Assembly: GCA_025603075.1 (NCBI GenBank) | Contig: MU626288.1 | Location: 1-64,000, forward strand | Reading direction: 5' to 3' | Source: Neoconidiobolus thromboides FSU 785 | Taxonomy: Eukaryota > Entomophthoromycota > Entomophthoromycetes > Entomophthorales > Neoconidiobolaceae | Length of the DNA: 64,000 nucleotides | Shown: piece after piece, positions 59,689 to 64,000 of the stretch | Numbering within the stretch: position 1 is the stretch's first letter | How the letters are laid out: each line of letters opens with the position of its first letter | Notes under the pieces: generated by a model | Database searches by the model: none | What the model saw: only the letters and a program-made list of their open reading frames with translations | Told to the model about the DNA's origin: nothing | Position numbers and translations under genes: made by a program

Positions 59689-60819
59689 TTAATTTTCAAT
59701 TGTCAAGCTAAATCCAAACTTGTGAGCATCTTCAGAGAGCTTAGAGGTGTTAACTGAAGTCCCAACAATAGCTTTTACACCGGGTCTAAGGATGTGAGTA
59801 AGAGAAAGTCCAAGTTGACCAGCAGTATCAATTTTAGCCTAAATAGAGATATAAATTAATGGTATTACTAACATTTAAAAAAACCTACTTTGATTGCTGT
59901 GCTTTTATCAACAATATGTTTAGCACCAACTTCAATACCTACTGGTTTTTCTGATTGTACATTGTAGTGGACACGAGCACCAGCTTCAGTAGTTAAGCTG
60001 GTACGATGGAGGAAGCCAACAGTGAATTCATTTAATGTCTTATTACTAAAGAAAGCATTAGTAAAAATCCAGCTTAAATTATATAATATACCTTTGTATA
60101 GTGACAGCGTATTCTGGAGTAGCATAACCTACGGTAGCATTGTATTTGGATACAAAACCAGTCTTTAAGTTATATCCAGCTTCACCACCAAAGATATATC
60201 CGTTATGACTATAAAAATATTAACAAGTTACATGTTATTGAAAAAATATTACATATATACACCATCAGCGTTAAAGATAGGTCCGTTAAGGAGATCAGCA
60301 AAGAGACGGTTATGGTATTGATGAGTTTTATGAGAAACAGTAACTTGAGAGCTGAGTTCACTGGAAAAAAATGTTATTTTAGACTTTCAAACATTGTTAT
60401 CATAATTACTTAGTAGAAGGTGTTAAACGGTTATTTAATTCAACTTTTAAACCGTCTAAGATTTTGTTGTTAAGCTCTACTTTGAGACCAAGTACATTAG
60501 CAGTGTTTAAGGTATTAGTGATGTTAAGACCTAAATTTTCAGTCAGCTAATTAAATAGTCAATAAATAAACTATACCATTTTTATAATCATTGAATTGCA
60601 TCTTAAGCTCAGAGTTGATGATTCCATATTTAGGGGTTTGGTTTCCATTGACAGTGAAAACCTAATTCTGCTTAAAAATAATTATCAAATATATATAATA
60701 AAACTTACTACTCCATTACTAGCTACAGTTTTAAATTCAAGTTTGGCAGTAGAGATTGGGAAATCCTTGGTAAAGAGGTCGTTGACTCCTTTGGTGATAT
60801 CAGAATAGTGTACGGACAT
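59689..60819 (-). CDS. Mitochondrial outer-membrane porin (VDAC/Por1)
   Basis: About six exons, roughly 280 residues, the usual porin length. Starts SVHYSDITKGVNDLFTKDFP, the amphipathic N-terminal helix and first strands of VDAC. Further strands are KLEFKTVASNGV, TPKYGIINSELKMQFNDY, LGLKVELNNKILDGLKVELN, HNGYIFGGEAGYNLKTGF, YNATVGYATPEYAVTI, EAGARVHYNVQSEKPVGIEV and KAKIDTAGQLGLSLTHILRP, ending HKFGFSLTIEN. The GLK motif (here LGLKVEL) and the alternating hydrophobic/polar pattern are as expected for the 19-strand barrel. It conducts ATP, ADP and other metabolites across the outer membrane. Start and stop are unambiguous. Convergent with the condensin gene. Confidence 0.93.
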
Positions 60820-61627
60820 TTTTATTTCTAAAAGATAGTTTGTATAGAGTGTACTAGATTTCGAGGCTATAAATTATATTTTGCATAACCAATCACATCT
60901 TATTTTATCTTTAATCGACTCACCATATACTTTTCTATCCTCTTTATTGGCTAGTTTCTACCATTTTAGTTTACGTCATGTTTACCTTATTCTTCATATT
61001 GTTTTTTAGTATTTTTTGCAGAAATTTTAAAATGTTAAATTTATTTTGCTTTTAGCAAGATATTCAACTACCTGTTATTTTATCTACAATGTCTAATATC
61101 CTACTCTTTTAGATAGCAACAAAATTTGACTTTCTGTTTCATATTTGTAAAAGTTTTATGTAGTGAATTTTTGATGATATGAATTGTTTAAAACAAAAAT
61201 CCCGGATAAATTATTATTTTTAAAGTTGTTCTTTTAAAAGTTACAATGTATATTAAATTGCATTTTTAGTTTTATTTATATATATTAAAAGTAAATAATA
61301 AAGTGTAACATTTGTTATAGAACTGAAAAAAACCACGTCTATTATACTTATAGTATTTTAGAAGTACTATTCGATCTTAATAAAAAATTTATTTTGAGAA
61401 GTTAATTATTTTAAAATATAGATTGTTGATTTTATGCTGTGAGTTAATTTATATAGATTGGTCGTTTTATAAATTAAATGTTACTAACCAATCAAGATTT
61501 TATTGATTATTCAACAGCACTCCAACTCATGAAACAATTAAATTACATAAACTAATCCCCAATATAAAATTAGCCTCTAGAGTGGTGGTTTTTAGTCAAA
61601 AAGTTTATTATATTTTTTCTATTTAAA

Positions 61628-61672
61628 AGTACTTAAAAATGGAAAAAATAATGAAACTAAAAAAATCTTATT
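61628..61672 (-). repeat. MITE fragment k
   Basis: AGTACTTAAAAATGGAAAAA followed by AATGAAACTAAAAAAATC matches one end of the MITE only. The other half is absent, so it is a truncated copy about 30 bp from copy j. Confidence 0.5.
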
Positions 61673-61699
61673 TTCACTAACAAATAAATAAAATCACAA

Positions 61700-61788
61700 T
61701 ATAGGGAGATGTATTAAGAATTTTATTAATATTTTTTCACTCAAATAGTATTTAAAAAATAGGAAAAATGAAGCTAAAAGCCCCTTTA
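61700..61788 (-). repeat. MITE copy j
   Basis: Reads TATAGGGAGATGTATT, then AAGAATTTTATTAATATTTT and TCACTCAAATAGTATTTAAA, ending AAGCTAAAAGCCCCTTTA. Slightly shortened at the inner arms. Confidence 0.7.
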
Positions 61789-63149
61789 TGTCGTTATTAA
61801 TTAAATTATATCATATTAAAATATGCAATTATAATAATAAAGTTAATTTAATTGTACTATTATCATTATATTTGTTTTTAATTATTTTAAATTAAAGTAA
61901 ATTTATTAATAAAATTATCAAATTAAAAGAATTATAGCTTTCTTTTTTAAAAAAATTAGAATTAAGATTAGAACTACAAAAAACAACTGATTTTTAGCTT
62001 AAAAAGTTTAAATTAAATATTAAAAAATACATATAATTTGTCTAAAACATACTATAATATATATAAATGGAATGAAAATAATACTAGTACATCTGAAAGT
62101 AGTACATAGTATCTTTATAGGTATATATGATATCTTCAAAAATATCATATTTAGCTTTAATAGCTAGCCTAGTTGTTATAATCACTTGTGATAGTTATAA
62201 AGCCCAAAGCTACTAACAAAGAGCTTAAACAAATAAAGTTGTTATCACTTATTAAATTCAAACGTATTTTTTACTTAGACAATGTACACCATTTCCCAAA
62301 ATGTATAAAACTCTGATAGTTAGCAATTCGAAGCAAGAAACTAAAAAAAACACTATAAATCTTGGTTGTGGATGTTTTACTTCAATGTTTTAAACATTTT
62401 TCAAAAAGGTATGGTCTTGCACTGAAAAAACTATGTTTGATCATAATGGATGACTAAAAAGTATAAATGAAAAATGAAAATGGTGCTATGTTAAAATCAT
62501 TTCATTAAAAAATCGCTAAATATAAATTATAGTTTAAATATTAAAGGATGAAAATAGATTGTTATTTACTTGAAATGAACACAAGTTTTTGAATTGTTAA
62601 TTGCTATGATTTTGCAAACTAATAAAAGAAGTAAAGTACTATCTGATAGGATATTAGCCTAATGTCTAGCTCCTATTTTAAAAATAAAATTTCAAATTAA
62701 CTTTCAATAAAAGAAAATTAGTACTTAACTCAAAAGCCGATAAAGATAATTTATGATTTAATAAATTTTATTTTTAACTTCTAAACTTAAAAAGTGACTT
62801 ACCAAATTTGTATAAATAAATTTATTAAAAATCGATTTTAGTTGAATCAAATTGCTTATTAGCATGACTCATCTTTAATATTATCAGATTAAATTCGATT
62901 ATGAAATCAGAAAGCTAGCTGTGATGGATAGCGGCCTTACTGGAAAGCTGGAGAATCTATAGATTTCTTTAGATTAAGAGAGAGCTGAGTACGATTGGTT
63001 AAAAACTGCAAAATTTTTAAATTTTAATTTATGTCCTTAATTATAAAAGTCCAAAGTTGTAAAACACACTTAAATACCAATCCTACTAGTAATCTACACT
63101 GTTTATTCGCTAACAATATAAAAAAGATTGACTATCCCATAATTTCAAT

Positions 63150-63190
63150 CCCGACGCCTTTGTCCCGAAACGCGCAGCGCTCTAAGGATT
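63150..63190. other. G/C-rich patch upstream of the PPR-like gene
   Basis: CCCGACGCCTTTGTCCCGAA then ACGCGCAGCGCTC stands out from the surrounding A/T-rich DNA, about 105-145 bp before the start codon. ACGCG and GCGC cores could be protein-binding sites in the promoter. Confidence 0.4.
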
Positions 63191-63293
63191 TGGAGTAAAT
63201 TCCTATAAGTTATTGGCTGGTTTAGACTTCTATATAGAAATAATATTTCCTTTTATTTATTATAAAAAATCAAAAATACAACAGTCGATTGGT

Positions 63294-64000
63294 AATGTTT
63301 TTCAGACCAATTGTTCGTAGCTTACCGCAAAAGACTGCCTCTAATCTCCATAGTGGTCAATTTGGGTTGAGCACCTTTATAAATTCCCAGCAAAGTTCTT
63401 ATAATAACCCTAATAACCCTCCCCATCAATACTATAATCAACACAACTTAACTTACTATCAAGATTACACCCCAAATAACTCTCGTCGCTACGCTACCTT
63501 AAATGATTCTTATCTATCTAACAACTTGAATCAAAGCTTTCGTCCTTATATTACTCCCTTTACTGAAGATCATCTAGATCTCGAATCTTTATCTAATGAA
63601 GAGTATGATGACTTTATAGCAAGAATAGACGAGGAAGTACATTATTGTGCAACTAAGGGCCTTAGACTTGACCATTGTTTAACTCAAGTAAAGTACATAA
63701 AATCCCGTAGGCTTTCTAATTACATGGATGCAGTGGTACTTGCTTGCTATAAATATAGTTTAACAAATGAAGCTGAGAATTTCATCACCGATATATATAA
63801 CGAGCACGGAATTGTTCCTGGTCAAAATAGTTACTACGTCTTGATGAAAATCTGCGCCGATAGGAGTTCTTGGGATGAATTATTCAAGTGGCTTGACATT
63901 TGTATCAATAAAGGAAAACTCAACTTCGCTTGGGATGAAATTTTGACAAAATTAATTAAAGCAGACCAACAAAATGTTCATCGTTCCATGAAGTTATTCC
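63294..64000 (+). CDS. Probable mitochondrial PPR-like protein (5' part)
   Basis: Open from the ATG to the window end (235 codons, no stop). The N-terminus FFRPIVRSLPQKTASNLHSG has the Arg/Ser/Leu make-up of a mitochondrial presequence. A Tyr/Asn/Gln-rich stretch leads to SRRYATL. The following helical pairs, for example LSNYMDAVVLACYKYSLTNE, GIVPGQNSYYVLMKICADRS and SWDELFKWLDICINKGKLNF, have the 30-40 residue rhythm and GIVP-NSY-LM-A pattern of pentatricopeptide repeats. Such proteins bind organelle RNA or mitoribosomes. The C-terminus is outside the window and the specific orthologue is not recognised. Codon use is less A/T-rich than in most genes here. Confidence 0.65.

Larger units (their letters stand above)
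60820..63293. other. Intergenic with MITE copies
   Basis: 2.5 kb between the porin start and the PPR-like start, so both promoters lie here. It contains MITE copy j, a partial copy and a G/C-rich patch at about 63150-63190. No gene or tRNA was recognised. Confidence 0.5.

Noticed and set aside
62920-63010. Possible tRNA in a less A/T-rich stretch
   Set aside because: No TTCRANNC loop or paired acceptor arms could be found on either strand.

Overview
The window is nuclear DNA of an early-diverging fungus. It is strongly AT-rich. Most genes are split by many short introns (about 40-70 nt, GTAAGT-like donor, often a TACTAAT/CTAAC-like branch site close to the AG), and it carries fungal hallmark genes (Npr2, Vam7, Pat1, Zn2Cys6 regulator, VDAC, condensin). 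Base composition, intron style, diverged F-box/LRR proteins and COMT-like duplicates remind me most of Entomophthoromycotina (Conidiobolus-like). That placement is an inference and was not tested by any search. No tRNA, rRNA or CRISPR was recognised.

Layout. 1-2262: non-coding. 2263-11591: a dense housekeeping block with a ZCCHC10-like zinc-knuckle protein, a divergent pair of 26S proteasome genes (PSMA6 and RPN10, 290 bp apart), NPR2 (TORC1/GATOR1), a VPS9-domain Rab5 GEF and an F-box/LRR protein. 13465-17401: a coiled-coil protein with KNL1-like short motifs, then VAM7 (PX-SNARE). 18530-23203: two related Tc1/mariner-type (DDE_3) transposase-derived loci in tandem, the first decayed, the second an intact 777-codon frame with unusual architecture. 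24103-26329: PAT1. 27010-38456: sparsely coding, with a large F-box/LRR-like protein, a secreted 3D-domain protein, two tandem COMT-like O-methyltransferases and a secreted GDPD phosphodiesterase. 38956-53911: five genes all on the minus strand (coiled-coil/TM protein, TBC RabGAP, kinesin-14, ENPP-type phosphodiesterase, Zn2Cys6 factor). 56298-60819: condensin subunit BRN1/CAP-H convergent with mitochondrial porin. 63294-end: start of a probable mitochondrial PPR-like protein.

Scattered between the genes are about ten copies of an 80-110 bp MITE-like repeat. It has TA flanks, TATGGGG-type terminal inverted repeats and an inner inverted repeat. TA target duplication fits Tc1/mariner-type mobilisation, the superfamily of the transposase-derived loci here, although the intact frame appears to lack the first catalytic Asp. 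Several gene products meet in endosome/vacuole traffic (VPS9 GEF, TBC GAP, Vam7, and Npr2 on the vacuole surface) and in chromosome segregation (kinesin-14, condensin, possible KNL1-like protein). Fungal genes are not operonic and I infer no joint regulation beyond the divergent proteasome pair.
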